Of a stretch of DNA of 54,069 nt, positions 34,865 to 43,984 are shown piece by piece. The notes under the pieces were generated by a model. The model did no database searches and was not told the origin of the DNA. It saw nothing but the letters and a program-made list of their open reading frames with translations. How positions within the stretch are numbered: the stretch's first letter is position 1; the number at the start of each line of letters is the position of its first letter. The stretch lies in assembly GCF_000312665.1 (NCBI RefSeq), contig NZ_HF536773.1, positions 860,780 through 914,848 of the forward strand, written 5' to 3'. The translations under genes and the position numbers were made by a program. Source of the stretch: Rhizobium mesoamericanum STM3625 (GTDB lineage: Bacteria; Pseudomonadota; Alphaproteobacteria; Rhizobiales; Rhizobiaceae).

Positions 34865-36190
34865 TCAACTGGTTGCGATCGCCGTCTCGACATCGATCGT
34901 CGAGACACGGGCGGTCGGCTGATAGTTGAACCCGCCCTGACGGCCGATCGATTCAATTCCGAAACTTTTCAGTCGCGCGATCGCCTCGGCCGCGATTTGG
35001 GAAGCCCCTTTACTGTAGATTGGATAGGCGTTTGTCAGCACATGGCTTCCCTCAAGCTGCAAATCCCCGCGGAACAATCCATTCGCACAAACGTGTTGGC
35101 GAAACTGCGCCTCCGCCTCTTCTGGAGTTGTTGCCGTACTAGCAATCACTTCGACCGCAAAATACTCCCGGTCGGCGACGCGCCCATAAAAGTCAGAGTA
35201 GACGGTCAAACGCTTCCAAGAGCCCTCATGCGAGAAGTTGTAAATGATGGATTGAGGAAATCCACGCTCTCCGGCAAAGCTGAAATAAAGCGATATCAGC
35301 GTAATGGTATTCAGTGCCGATGTTTGTCCGTTACCACATATGCGCTCGGCAACCGAGATCGGTACGGTGGAAACAATTCGGGCACTGCTCAACGTACCCT
35401 CATCAAGCAACAACTCGTATCCGCAGTCCGTTTTGTGAAGCTGGCGCACCGATGTCTTGAGCTTGAAGACGACGCCACCGCTCTCGAGCCTTAAGACGGC
35501 CGAACGATAAAGCGATTCAAAGCCTTCTCTTGGACGCGCCAACTGGCGATTCTTGGGCCCGGTTGATCGCTTGCGCCTGGCAAGGCGGCGGATGAGGTTG
35601 ATGAGGGAGGCATAATCTGCAATCCAAAGCATCCGCTTGCGCGCGAGGTCGAGATCGATCTCTTCCGGATTGATGCCGTAGAAGCGCCGCATGTAAGTTC
35701 CAAGTCCGGACCTGTGCAGCAGATAACTGCCAATCCAGAAACGCGCAAAGTCTCTGGCGTTCTCCATCCGGCGCTGGAAGATGCGCGCATAGAGAACCGA
35801 CGCGAAGATGCGGATCACGCCAATTGGACCTGCACCAATGATGTCGTCGCGCACCGAGATCGGGTAGATCGTGATTTTGCCTTGGGGATTGAGTCTCCCC
35901 CAGGTCGGTTCGATCGGGACATAGCGCTCAAGAAGCTCCGGAAAATGCCGAAGCAGAGGGGAATCATCCTGGAATATCAAACTTCCGACGTCGAAGGTGT
36001 AGCCTTCGTTCGAGGACCAATCCATGTGGTTTCCGCCAACGTGGTCGTATTCGTCAATGACGACGACGCTGTTTCCCTGCGCCGAAAGGATCGACGCTGC
36101 GACCAGACCGGAGATGCCGGCGCCGAGCACGACGACATCGAATTGCTGCACTGCGGACATTCGTAAGGAATGATGGCTCGCGTCATCCAT
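34865..36190 (-). CDS. FAD/NAD(P)-dependent oxidoreductase, protoporphyrinogen-oxidase/UDP-galactopyranose-mutase-like
   Basis: The 441-residue protein starts with a dinucleotide-binding motif (VVVLGAGISGLVAASIL) followed by VIDEYDHVGGNH, the layout shared by UDP-galactopyranose mutase and amine/protoporphyrinogen-oxidase-like flavoproteins. Blocks such as TYMRRFYGINPEEIDLD are typical of the latter group in polysaccharide clusters. A role in making a rare sugar is possible but unproven. The start at 36190 (ACGGGGAC upstream) is preferred over an in-frame ATG further upstream and one ten codons downstream. Confidence 0.75.
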   Translation of the reverse strand: MDDASHHSLRMSAVQQFDVVVLGAGISGLVAASILSAQGNSVVVIDEYDHVGGNHMDWSSNEGYTFDVGSLIFQDDSPLLRHFPELLERYVPIEPTWGRLNPQGKITIYPISVRDDIIGAGPIGVIRIFASVLYARIFQRRMENARDFARFWIGSYLLHRSGLGTYMRRFYGINPEEIDLDLARKRMLWIADYASLINLIRRLARRKRSTGPKNRQLARPREGFESLYRSAVLRLESGGVVFKLKTSVRQLHKTDCGYELLLDEGTLSSARIVSTVPISVAERICGNGQTSALNTITLISLYFSFAGERGFPQSIIYNFSHEGSWKRLTVYSDFYGRVADREYFAVEVIASTATTPEEAEAQFRQHVCANGLFRGDLQLEGSHVLTNAYPIYSKGASQIAAEAIARLKSFGIESIGRQGGFNYQPTARVSTIDVETAIATS

Positions 36191-36359
36191 ATATGGTCCC
36201 CGTATTTTTCCCCCGAAAGTCATAGACAGTATAGCGCAATTAAAAAAGAGTCGACATCTCAAGCACTACGTACGCAAAACAATTGGCACGCGAGTAGTTT
36301 TTGCACCGATTCTGTGATGGGGAATAAAATTAAAATATTCGCTTGATGTAGATCAAATA

Positions 36360-38429
36360 ATGCGGCAGACTTTTTTGCGGTTGCGAATTCCAGGACCCAG
36401 TCTTGCTGCAGTGCATCCTCACGATGTGCAGGCAGGAGGATCGACGGCAGAGGGTTATCCAGTGCTGCGGCAAAACCTCGACGATCTCCTTCAACGTCCC
36501 CTGGACGGCATCGATCTGATCTCGACAGACGTGTTCGATACCTTGCTGTTGCGCCAGCCGCGGTCACAGAGATCGCGTATGATGCAGGCCGAGCAGCGGT
36601 TTGCTCGCCTGCTGCGCAATGAAGGAATTTCCATCAGCCCCGCGCATCTGTTTCGGACCCGGCAACTGGCTGAAAGCTTTGCCTATCGCGCCCTGAACAT
36701 TGGCGGCGGTGCGGGCGAAGTGCGACTTGTCGACATCGTCGAGCGCCAACTTGCCATGCTGGGTCTCCCCGAGCGGCTGATCGAGAAGCGCATCCTGCTG
36801 GAAATGGCCATCGAGAAGGTTTCACTTTCGGCGAATGAAAAACTTGCCAGGGTGTTGCGTCTGCAGCGCCAGGCCGGCATTCGCATCGTTGCCGTTTCCG
36901 ATACCGGGCTGCCGAGACATCACCTGGCGGACCTGATCAACTACTTTCATGGCCCCGGCCTTATCGACAACATCTATTCGAGCGCTGATATCGGAGAGAG
37001 CAAGAGATTTGGCGGACTGTTTTCACGGGTTCTCGAGGAAGAAGGTGTCGCGGCGTCACGTTTGCTGCACCTGGGCGACGACATGCTCGCTGACTGTATC
37101 GTGCCGAGAAAGATGGGAATTCAAGCCCTGCATCTTCCCAAGGGTCGCCTGAGGCGGCTTGCCACGCGCGCCGATGGCGCGCGGGCGGAGGCCATGCGCA
37201 GTATCGGCAGCCGCATCCGGCGAACGTCGAGCTGCACGCCCGATCTCGTGGATAGCACGGCCTTTGGGCGGGAAGTGTTCGGTCCAATCGTTGCACAGTT
37301 TTGTCTCTTCATATGGCTTTACGCCAAGCAGGCTGAAACGCAGGGAGATGCGGCCTTGCTATTTTGTGCGCGCGGCGGCATCGGCATCAGGGAGGCCTTC
37401 GAAAGGACCCTTGCGAAGCTTGGCTTGCGCCTTGCAATTCGGCGCGAAAACATTCTGATTTCGCGCCTGGTGGCAGCCCGTGCGGCCCTCATGCGGCAAA
37501 GCCCGGCCGTGCTCGATGAGCTTGGCCGGGAGTTTGCGAAAAACACCTTTGGAGATGTTGCCAATGCACTTGGTGGGCGCGATTACGAGCTTTCCGGGCC
37601 ATGGCAGCTGCCTTTCGAGCCAAGCCGCTTCTTTGCCATCATCGACACCCCCGAAGGGCGTGTCGTGCTCGATGACATTGCACGACAGAACGAACTGTTT
37701 AAACGACATCTGGACGAGGTCGCCGGCAACGCAACGCGCATCATCCTTTGCGATACCGGTCTTTATGGAAGCACGCAGCGCCTGGTGGCAGCCGGACTGC
37801 CCGAGCGCAGATTTGAGACGATCCAGTTTGCCCGGTGCAATTATAAGGGTCTGAGCGAAGATCATTTCCCGCAGGTCACCGGACTGGTCGTGGAGGAAAA
37901 TCTCTATAATCCTCTGAAGATCGAGACGGTTATCCTTCGCTACTGGCAGATTATCGAGAGCCTCTTTGAACCTGCCATTCCATCCGTTCGCCATCTGAGT
38001 GAGGCAGCCGATGGGACCATTTACAGCAATGCCGGCAAGATCGCTTATGGCGAGCTCGATCCTTCGAACGGCAATCTCCTGCTTTCAGGCGTCCTTCAAT
38101 ACATCGATCGGATCGGGGATGGAGCCGAGATCATGGCCGACGCGGATCTTGCCTGGGTGCGCCTCAAGCAAGCCATTACCAGTCCGCGTACGTTCGACAT
38201 GATGGCGTTGAGTGTTGGAGCGCGTTCAGTCGATTTTGGTCGCCAGGAAAGTGTTAATGTGCTGAATGAGCCCGTCGCCGCTGATCTTGCAAAGAAGCTT
38301 ACAACGGTCAAATCACAGCTCTGGCGGGAGGGCGCCATTGCCCGCGATTTTCCGGTTTTGAGAACCGTACTCTTACCTGCGCTGGAGATAGCGCACATCG
38401 TCAGGGGAGTGTCGGCACACCTCAAATAG
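36360..38429 (+). CDS. Large HAD-like protein of polysaccharide loci (COG5610-like)
   Basis: The 689-residue protein has HAD signatures in its first part: STDVFDTLLLR (Asp57, Asp60), AVSD (Ser180), Lys215 in GESKRFGG, and LGDDMLAD (239-244). A long helical C-terminal part (about 300-689) of unknown fold follows. I associate this layout with predicted hydrolases found next to glycosyltransferases. It may be a phosphatase or glycosyltransferase-associated protein. The ATG at 36360 has no ribosome site; a GTG at 36460 preceded by AGAGGG is an alternative. Transcribed with the flippase gene 176 bp downstream. Confidence 0.7.
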   Translation: MRQTFLRLRIPGPSLAAVHPHDVQAGGSTAEGYPVLRQNLDDLLQRPLDGIDLISTDVFDTLLLRQPRSQRSRMMQAEQRFARLLRNEGISISPAHLFRTRQLAESFAYRALNIGGGAGEVRLVDIVERQLAMLGLPERLIEKRILLEMAIEKVSLSANEKLARVLRLQRQAGIRIVAVSDTGLPRHHLADLINYFHGPGLIDNIYSSADIGESKRFGGLFSRVLEEEGVAASRLLHLGDDMLADCIVPRKMGIQALHLPKGRLRRLATRADGARAEAMRSIGSRIRRTSSCTPDLVDSTAFGREVFGPIVAQFCLFIWLYAKQAETQGDAALLFCARGGIGIREAFERTLAKLGLRLAIRRENILISRLVAARAALMRQSPAVLDELGREFAKNTFGDVANALGGRDYELSGPWQLPFEPSRFFAIIDTPEGRVVLDDIARQNELFKRHLDEVAGNATRIILCDTGLYGSTQRLVAAGLPERRFETIQFARCNYKGLSEDHFPQVTGLVVEENLYNPLKIETVILRYWQIIESLFEPAIPSVRHLSEAADGTIYSNAGKIAYGELDPSNGNLLLSGVLQYIDRIGDGAEIMADADLAWVRLKQAITSPRTFDMMALSVGARSVDFGRQESVNVLNEPVAADLAKKLTTVKSQLWREGAIARDFPVLRTVLLPALEIAHIVRGVSAHLK

Positions 38430-38465
38430 CCGAACTACGACGTGGAGGAACGTCAAAGGACAGCT

Positions 38466-38481
38466 GCCGGATTAATCCGGC
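38466..38481. repeat. Perfect 16-bp palindrome between HAD-like and flippase genes
   Basis: GCCGGATTAATCCGGC is identical to its own complement. It lies 37 bp after the HAD gene stop and just before a very stable hairpin. Could be an operator or part of an intergenic palindromic repeat. Confidence 0.6.
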
Positions 38482-38511
38482 TCCAAGCAGATCGAGGAGG
38501 ACGGCTGGGGG

Positions 38512-38541
38512 GCGGGGCCGCGCAGAAATGCGCGGCCCCGC
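38512..38541 (+). terminator. Very stable GC hairpin with GAAA tetraloop
   Basis: GCGGGGCCGCGCA (38512-38524) pairs over 13 bp with TGCGCGGCCCCGC (38529-38541) around the loop GAAA, a GNRA tetraloop. No U-run follows (ACAAGAAG). It may slow transcription, protect the upstream mRNA or be an intergenic repeat unit. Sits 64 bp upstream of the flippase ATG. Confidence 0.6.
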
Positions 38542-38605
38542 ACAAGAAGATGCGCCATGGCTGGATTACTCCCCATGGCGGGAGTTCAGGATCTCGGAGT
38601 GAGAC

Positions 38606-40042
38606 ATGCTTGCGGTAAAGGCAATCAAGGGAGCCGGTTGGCTGGTCTTCTCGCGCTTTGTCGGACGGATTATCGATTTCTTCACGCTGCTTGTTCTTGC
38701 CCGCATCCTGACGCCTGCCGACTTCGGGCTCGCGGCGCTGGCGACCTCGCTCGTCGTGGTCGTCGATACGATGCTCGAGGTTCCCGTCACTCAGGCTCTC
38801 GTAAGACTTCCGGCAATTGACAAGAGCCACCTCGACACCGGCTTCACCGTCGGCCTGATGAGGGGCGTCGTCATCGGAGCCATCGTCCTCGTGGCGGCCT
38901 GGCCCTATTCGTGGATCAATCATGACAGCCATCTGGTCTTGCTCGTTGCAGTGCTGGCACTCGGGCCCATTTCGCGTGGACTGACCAGCCCAGCGATGGT
39001 CAATTTCGCCCGCCAGCTCGGATTTCGCCCGACGTTCATACTAGAGGCATCGGGCAAGCTGACCGCCGCCCTGATCGCAATGATCGTCGTCCTGAGCGGC
39101 GGAGCCTATTGGGCCATCGTTGCGAACTTCGTGCTCGCCTCGTTCGCATCAACAGTTGCTTCCTACATCCTTGCTCCCTACCGGCCTGCGTTTTCTCTGG
39201 CACGCCTGCCCGATTTTGCCGGCTTTATAGGCTGGTTTTCGTCAGCCCAACTCGTCTCGGCCTTGAATTGGCAATTCGATCGGTTCCTGATAGGAGCGCT
39301 GGCCGACCGCCCGACCCTCGGACGCTACGCCGTCGCAAGCGACGTTGCAGTCATACCGACCCAGAGCCTGATCGGCCCGGCATTGCAGCCGGTCATGGCG
39401 GCGTTCTCACAGATCAACGCCGATCGCGCACGCGTGAGACAGGCTTTTCTGAAGGCAACGCGCTTTGCCATGCTGATCTCGGCGCCGGCCTGTGTTGGGA
39501 TATCTTTGACGGCAGATCTCGCCACCGACTTGCTGCTTGGTGCCAAGTGGGAACAAGCAGCACCTCTGCTCAGCCTGCTGGCTCTCGCCGTTGCGCCAAT
39601 TCCCTATTTCCAGACGCTGTCGTCTGTCAGCGTGGCCCTTGATCGACCACACGTAATCTTCCGACTGAACGTGGTGGACCTTGGATTTCGCGTGCTCCTG
39701 ATTTCAATCGGCTTCTATCTTGGCTCGGTCACCGGTGTGAGTATCGCCAGGATCGTCCTTTCAACGCTCATGTTTGTATTCTATCTCGCCGAAGCCCGGC
39801 GCTTGCTGGATCTCAGCATTTCTTCACAGTTGAAGAACCTCTGGAAGGTGACAACAGCCGCCGGCGCAATGGCAGTCGTCGTCTGGCTCTTGCGCGATGA
39901 ACTTGCAGGGCGAAACTATCCGCACGTCATAGAACTCGCACTCGCGATTGCCGTTGGCGCGGCCAGCTATGGAGCGACCTTGTTGTTGCTCGGGGTGAGG
40001 CTGATAACCGGCAGCGGCCGGCTGGAACTCACGGACCGATGA
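38606..40042 (+). CDS. Polysaccharide flippase (Wzx/ExoT-like, MATE-like superfamily)
   Basis: A 478-residue integral membrane protein with about twelve to fourteen predicted membrane segments. The start GAGWLVFSRFVGRIIDFFTLLVLARIL and the LTPADFGLAALA block are typical of lipid-linked oligosaccharide flippases. GGAGTG precedes the ATG. It would carry the finished repeat unit across the inner membrane for the Wzy-like polymerase encoded at 50.7 kb. Confidence 0.92.
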   Translation: MLAVKAIKGAGWLVFSRFVGRIIDFFTLLVLARILTPADFGLAALATSLVVVVDTMLEVPVTQALVRLPAIDKSHLDTGFTVGLMRGVVIGAIVLVAAWPYSWINHDSHLVLLVAVLALGPISRGLTSPAMVNFARQLGFRPTFILEASGKLTAALIAMIVVLSGGAYWAIVANFVLASFASTVASYILAPYRPAFSLARLPDFAGFIGWFSSAQLVSALNWQFDRFLIGALADRPTLGRYAVASDVAVIPTQSLIGPALQPVMAAFSQINADRARVRQAFLKATRFAMLISAPACVGISLTADLATDLLLGAKWEQAAPLLSLLALAVAPIPYFQTLSSVSVALDRPHVIFRLNVVDLGFRVLLISIGFYLGSVTGVSIARIVLSTLMFVFYLAEARRLLDLSISSQLKNLWKVTTAAGAMAVVVWLLRDELAGRNYPHVIELALAIAVGAASYGATLLLLGVRLITGSGRLELTDR

Positions 40043-40069
40043 GCGGGCGACGGGGTGCACGCAGTCTGC

Positions 40070-40112
40070 TGCACGATTGCCAAAGATCAACTCTCCGACA
40101 CTCAATCGTGCA
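40070..40112. terminator. Inverted repeat between convergent genes
   Basis: TGCACGATTG (40070-40079) is complementary to CAATCGTGCA (40103-40112), a 10-bp stem with a 23-nt loop, in the gap between the flippase gene and the Wzz-like gene that face each other. No U-run. It may separate the two transcripts. Confidence 0.4.
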
Positions 40113-40129
40113 CCACCTTAAGGGCTCAA

Positions 40130-41791
40130 TCACCCACGTGTGCGATTTATGACGGTGCCGACCACATTGGCACCTGCGCGGCGCAAGAGCTGAACAGATT
40201 CAGAAACCTCTTCGATTGTCGTCTGGCCAGATCGCGCGACGACAAGAACCGCGTCGGCATAGCTTGCCAATGCAAGCGCATCCATGGAATGGCGCAGCGC
40301 CGGAAGATCAAGAAGTACGTCACCGCGTAAGCGTGCGGCCTCGAAAATGCGCCGAACACGCGGATTGCGAAAATCGGTGAACAGGTTGGCGTTCGTGTCT
40401 CTGGAATGGATTGGCAGGACGGCGATTCCTCCAACGTCCTCGAAATTCAATTGCTCCGGCATCAGGCCAGCAAATACGGCACCGGCCAGCGAGACAGCAG
40501 GCAGACTGTCGCCGACCGCGCGGTGATCATCGCCATCAGCGGCCTTGAACAAGGTTACCTGCCGGCCTCCGCGGTTGATGAGTTGCGCGAGGCTGGCGCA
40601 AAGCGTCGATACGCCGGCGCCAGGTGTCCACCCGACAACGGCAATCACGATGCTCTTGTCGTTTCGAAGGCTCGTGCAGGCAATTTCGATGGACGTGCGC
40701 AAGTCGCGAATGGCTGCGACGAATTTCTGCTGTTGCGGGCTGGTAATATGCCAGGGAACTCCCTTGGCGCCGGGGACATTAGGGATGGAACCGAGGCATC
40801 GTACGTCCATTTCCCGGGCTAGTTCCCTAGCGCTACGAACGCGGCGATCGAGCGCCATGCGCACGACGACGACGCCGAAGCCAAGGATTAGTCCAATAAC
40901 CCCGCCAAGTGCCGTGATGAGAGATTTACGCGGAGCCGATGGTCCTAGCGGTGACAGCGCCGCGCCGATGATGCGCGCATCAGCATCCGGCGTCGCGATT
41001 GCCGGTAGCGTGCCTGCGTGCATTGCCTCGCGTGCAGCGTCCACCTGCCTCGCAAGTGAATCGAGCCTATCCTGCAATGCTTCGGTCCGTGCCCGAGCGA
41101 TCTGCTCCTTGAAACCTACGGTCTGGTAGATGTATCCCGAAACCGTTGCGTTGGCGACGCGAGCGGGAAGCTTCGGATCAGACGAAGAATACTCGATTTC
41201 GATAACAAAGGATTGCCCGACGCGGCGGGCGTTGAGGCGAGACATAAAATTGAGGAAGGCCGCCCGGTCCGCCTCGTTGGCAAGTTCGATTCCCCCGCTT
41301 TGAGCGTCCGGCGCTGTTTGATCGACTGTTGCGCGATCGGCCGTTAGATGCCCAAGGGACAGCCTGCCCAACAAGCTACCAATGAAGCTCGGCTGGCTGC
41401 GACCAAGCTCCGGGTCATCTTTCAGATTCAGGCTTTCAAATACCGCCGACAACAAGCGCTCCGACTTTATCGTCTGAAGTTCGCTATCGGCACGGTTGAG
41501 ATCAAGCGTTTGCTGGGCACCGAACTCGCCGCCGGTGACTGCAGACTGACGCGGTTCGAGCAGAAGCGTCGCGGTCGCCTGGTAGGTGGGCGGCAATGAG
41601 TGCGCATAAAGAGCAGCGATCAGGATGCCTGCCATGCTACAAACGGAAAGCGAAACCTTATGACGGATGCCGAGATCAATCACCGCACGCAGAAGTGCGA
41701 TTGGCCCGTCGCCGGTCGCATCCGACTGTGTTTCGTTCACCCGCCAGAGTCTCGAGGTAACATCGATAGGGCGGGGCCTGTTGAACATCAT
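40130..41791 (-). CDS. Wzz/ExoP-like polysaccharide chain-length protein with degenerate kinase domain
   Basis: The 553-residue protein has membrane segments at about 45-63 and 290-312, a periplasmic Wzz-type region between, and a cytoplasmic domain resembling BY-kinase. The Walker A motif reads GWTPGAGVST (387-396) with valine where the essential lysine should be, the Walker A' DLP (LLDLPAL) survives, and there is no C-terminal tyrosine cluster. It is shorter than ExoP proteins (about 740-790 residues) because the periplasmic coiled coil is cut down. Kinase activity is therefore unlikely; chain-length control or a scaffold role remains. Third gene of the ExoY-GT-Wzz operon, 8 bp after the GT gene. 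Confidence 0.85.
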   Translation of the reverse strand: MMFNRPRPIDVTSRLWRVNETQSDATGDGPIALLRAVIDLGIRHKVSLSVCSMAGILIAALYAHSLPPTYQATATLLLEPRQSAVTGGEFGAQQTLDLNRADSELQTIKSERLLSAVFESLNLKDDPELGRSQPSFIGSLLGRLSLGHLTADRATVDQTAPDAQSGGIELANEADRAAFLNFMSRLNARRVGQSFVIEIEYSSSDPKLPARVANATVSGYIYQTVGFKEQIARARTEALQDRLDSLARQVDAAREAMHAGTLPAIATPDADARIIGAALSPLGPSAPRKSLITALGGVIGLILGFGVVVVRMALDRRVRSARELAREMDVRCLGSIPNVPGAKGVPWHITSPQQQKFVAAIRDLRTSIEIACTSLRNDKSIVIAVVGWTPGAGVSTLCASLAQLINRGGRQVTLFKAADGDDHRAVGDSLPAVSLAGAVFAGLMPEQLNFEDVGGIAVLPIHSRDTNANLFTDFRNPRVRRIFEAARLRGDVLLDLPALRHSMDALALASYADAVLVVARSGQTTIEEVSESVQLLRRAGANVVGTVINRTRG

Positions 41792-41799
41792 TCGTGCTC

Positions 41800-43812
41800 C
41801 TAGCGCTGACGTGGTTTGCTGGCAGATGGCGGCGTGGCGATAACAGCGGCGCGTTCCGGCTCGAGACGACCACGCAAGGCGTCGAAGGCGGCCAACAGAT
41901 TACCGCGCACTCGGCCTCGCCGGTCGATGAAGGGTTCGGGCCAGACAGCACGACTAAAGTTGCTGGCGATGTTGCGGAAGATCTGGCCGACGACGTTTGG
42001 AAGGCTCATCGTCCCCTTGGCCAGCATATAAAGTGGATTGATGACCTGGGAGTATCCGAGCCGATCACCGCTGACCCTCCCGCTTTTGACGCCCATGTGG
42101 ACACCAAAGGCGAGAGCCGACTTGACCAATCGGCCGCCGCGCCTGGAAAGGGCCGCCGCAAAGTCACGATCCTCCAGCCAGCCGTAAAGGACGAGCCGCT
42201 CGTCGAAGCGCAGATCGCCAATGGCCGAAAACCGGAAGGCCATGTTGCAGCCGTAAGGGCTGAACGGTTCGGACCACGTCGCTTCTGCCTGGCCGGCATC
42301 GACCAGATCGACCGCCTCTTGAAAAGATATTCCCGGTCCCTTGATCCCATCTGCAAGGACGTGGCCCGTAAAGCTCACGACGTCGTTCTCGTCGCGGAAA
42401 GCCTGCAGGGCACTCGCCAGCCAGTTTTTATCAGCGATGAAATCATCGTCGAAGAAAGCGACGATTTCGGTTCCCGGTTCAACATGGTTCAGCGCGGTAT
42501 TGCGCTGCGCGGCAAGCCCCGGCGGACCAGTGACTATGGTCACGTCCGGGTGATTTCGGAGATCGCCGGCATCCGAAATATCGACACAGGAGACAAGCAC
42601 TGCCTCAGGCTTCAGTCGCTGTGTCGAGAGAAAGTGCCGCACGCTTGCCGCAACGATGTGCGGTCGCCCCCTGGTGGCGAAGATGACGCTAACGCGCGGC
42701 AGGACCGGATCGGCTGGCTTGTGGCTCTTTATCGCGGCTCTCGGATCGGCAAGGAGCTCCGTGTAGCCGCCTGCAGTCTTCTTCCATGAGAATTGGCGAA
42801 CATGGTCCTGGCCCCGACCCGCCAAATCATTGCGCAACTGCTCAGACGATTGAAGCATCCCTATGCGCTCGATCCATTGGCGCGGCTCAAAGGGCGAAGC
42901 AACAAGTGCTGCGCTGCCACAAACCTCCGGCATGCTGGCGCAGTCGGACGAAACGACAGGACAGGATCTCGCCATCGCTTCGATGATGGGCAATCCAAAA
43001 CCTTCGGTGAAGGATGGGAATGCAAGACAAAGCGCACGATCAAGAAGATAAGCGAGATCGTTGTCGGATACGCGCCCGAGAAGGTGGACGTTTGACCGCC
43101 GTTGCAATGCCTCCTTGGTAAATATGCCGTCGCCCCCGCCGGCGATGACAACGTCAAGGTTCATTTCATCAAGTTCCGGTGCGATGTCGATCAGGAGCGA
43201 CAGATTCTTGTGGCGTGCTCGCGAACCAAGGGCGAGGACAAACGGCCTGTGCGCGTTCATCCCTCCCAGCATTTTCGGGGCCAATTCGGCCGCAGATGGA
43301 TCCCAAAGCAGCGCATGCTCGTGGCCGTTCGGAAGCACAGCGATATCCGACAGGCGAACAGGAAGATGCCGCGCCAATTGCCGCGCGGCCGCATGGGATA
43401 CGCAGGCTATACGTAAGGATCGGCGCACAAGCAGCGGCTGGAGAGTGTGGTAAAGCGTACGGAACGCCCGGCTATAGCTTTGCGGCGCGGCAAAAATGTT
43501 TGCGTCGTGAATGCAGACGATCTGGTCGGTTTTTGCAGCCGGCGCCGTGTTGCACAAGTTGAGAAGCCTGCGACTGCCACTGAGATACGGCAGCTCTATC
43601 TGCTCCCAGGCGTGACCGTTCAAATGTCCGCCCTTTTCGGTTCGTATCAGCCGCAACGACAGGTCGGTCGCATTGGCCGGTACGATGAGGGCGGAGCCGT
43701 CTGATAGAGCAAGACTGTCCATCGCCTTGACGACATTGCGCGCGTAGCGCTGGACGCCCGTCACGTCCTGCGTCAGAAAGCGGCCATTGATTGCGAATTC
43801 CCTCGCGCTCAT
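41800..43812 (-). CDS. Two-domain glycosyltransferase (family 4 fused to family 2)
   Basis: The 670-residue protein combines a GT-B domain (about 1-360; ALGSRARHKNL, FTEGFGLPIIEAMARSCPVVSS) with a GT-A domain (about 375-600; VSVIFATRGRP, FFDDDFIADKNW). Such a fusion could add two sugars in succession. The ATG at 43812 is chosen (AGGAGA 6 bp upstream); a TTG six codons upstream is the alternative. It lies between the ExoY-like gene and the Wzz-like gene in one operon. Confidence 0.9.
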   Translation of the reverse strand: MSAREFAINGRFLTQDVTGVQRYARNVVKAMDSLALSDGSALIVPANATDLSLRLIRTEKGGHLNGHAWEQIELPYLSGSRRLLNLCNTAPAAKTDQIVCIHDANIFAAPQSYSRAFRTLYHTLQPLLVRRSLRIACVSHAAARQLARHLPVRLSDIAVLPNGHEHALLWDPSAAELAPKMLGGMNAHRPFVLALGSRARHKNLSLLIDIAPELDEMNLDVVIAGGGDGIFTKEALQRRSNVHLLGRVSDNDLAYLLDRALCLAFPSFTEGFGLPIIEAMARSCPVVSSDCASMPEVCGSAALVASPFEPRQWIERIGMLQSSEQLRNDLAGRGQDHVRQFSWKKTAGGYTELLADPRAAIKSHKPADPVLPRVSVIFATRGRPHIVAASVRHFLSTQRLKPEAVLVSCVDISDAGDLRNHPDVTIVTGPPGLAAQRNTALNHVEPGTEIVAFFDDDFIADKNWLASALQAFRDENDVVSFTGHVLADGIKGPGISFQEAVDLVDAGQAEATWSEPFSPYGCNMAFRFSAIGDLRFDERLVLYGWLEDRDFAAALSRRGGRLVKSALAFGVHMGVKSGRVSGDRLGYSQVINPLYMLAKGTMSLPNVVGQIFRNIASNFSRAVWPEPFIDRRGRVRGNLLAAFDALRGRLEPERAAVIATPPSASKPRQR

Positions 43813-43959
43813 TCGAAACTCTCCTGACAACCGCCATCGTGTCGCGTGTGAAAAAGATCCAGATCAATTCACATTCAAGGCTTGCCCGCCCTTGGACCTT
43901 TGCGCGACCAACCAGCCCTGCCTTTTAAGCAGGCGCCAAAGCCCGTCGATGAAGGGGAT

Positions 43960-43976
43960 GGCGCGATTGTCGCGCC
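43960..43976 (-). terminator. Small hairpin between ExoY-like and two-domain GT genes
   Basis: GGCGCGA (43960-43966) pairs with TCGCGCC (43970-43976) around TTG, just after the ExoY-like stop codon. A second weak hairpin (CCTGC...GCAGG, about 43916-43933) follows. No U-run, so attenuation or mRNA protection rather than full termination. Confidence 0.35.
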
Positions 43977-43984
43977 TTCGTAAC

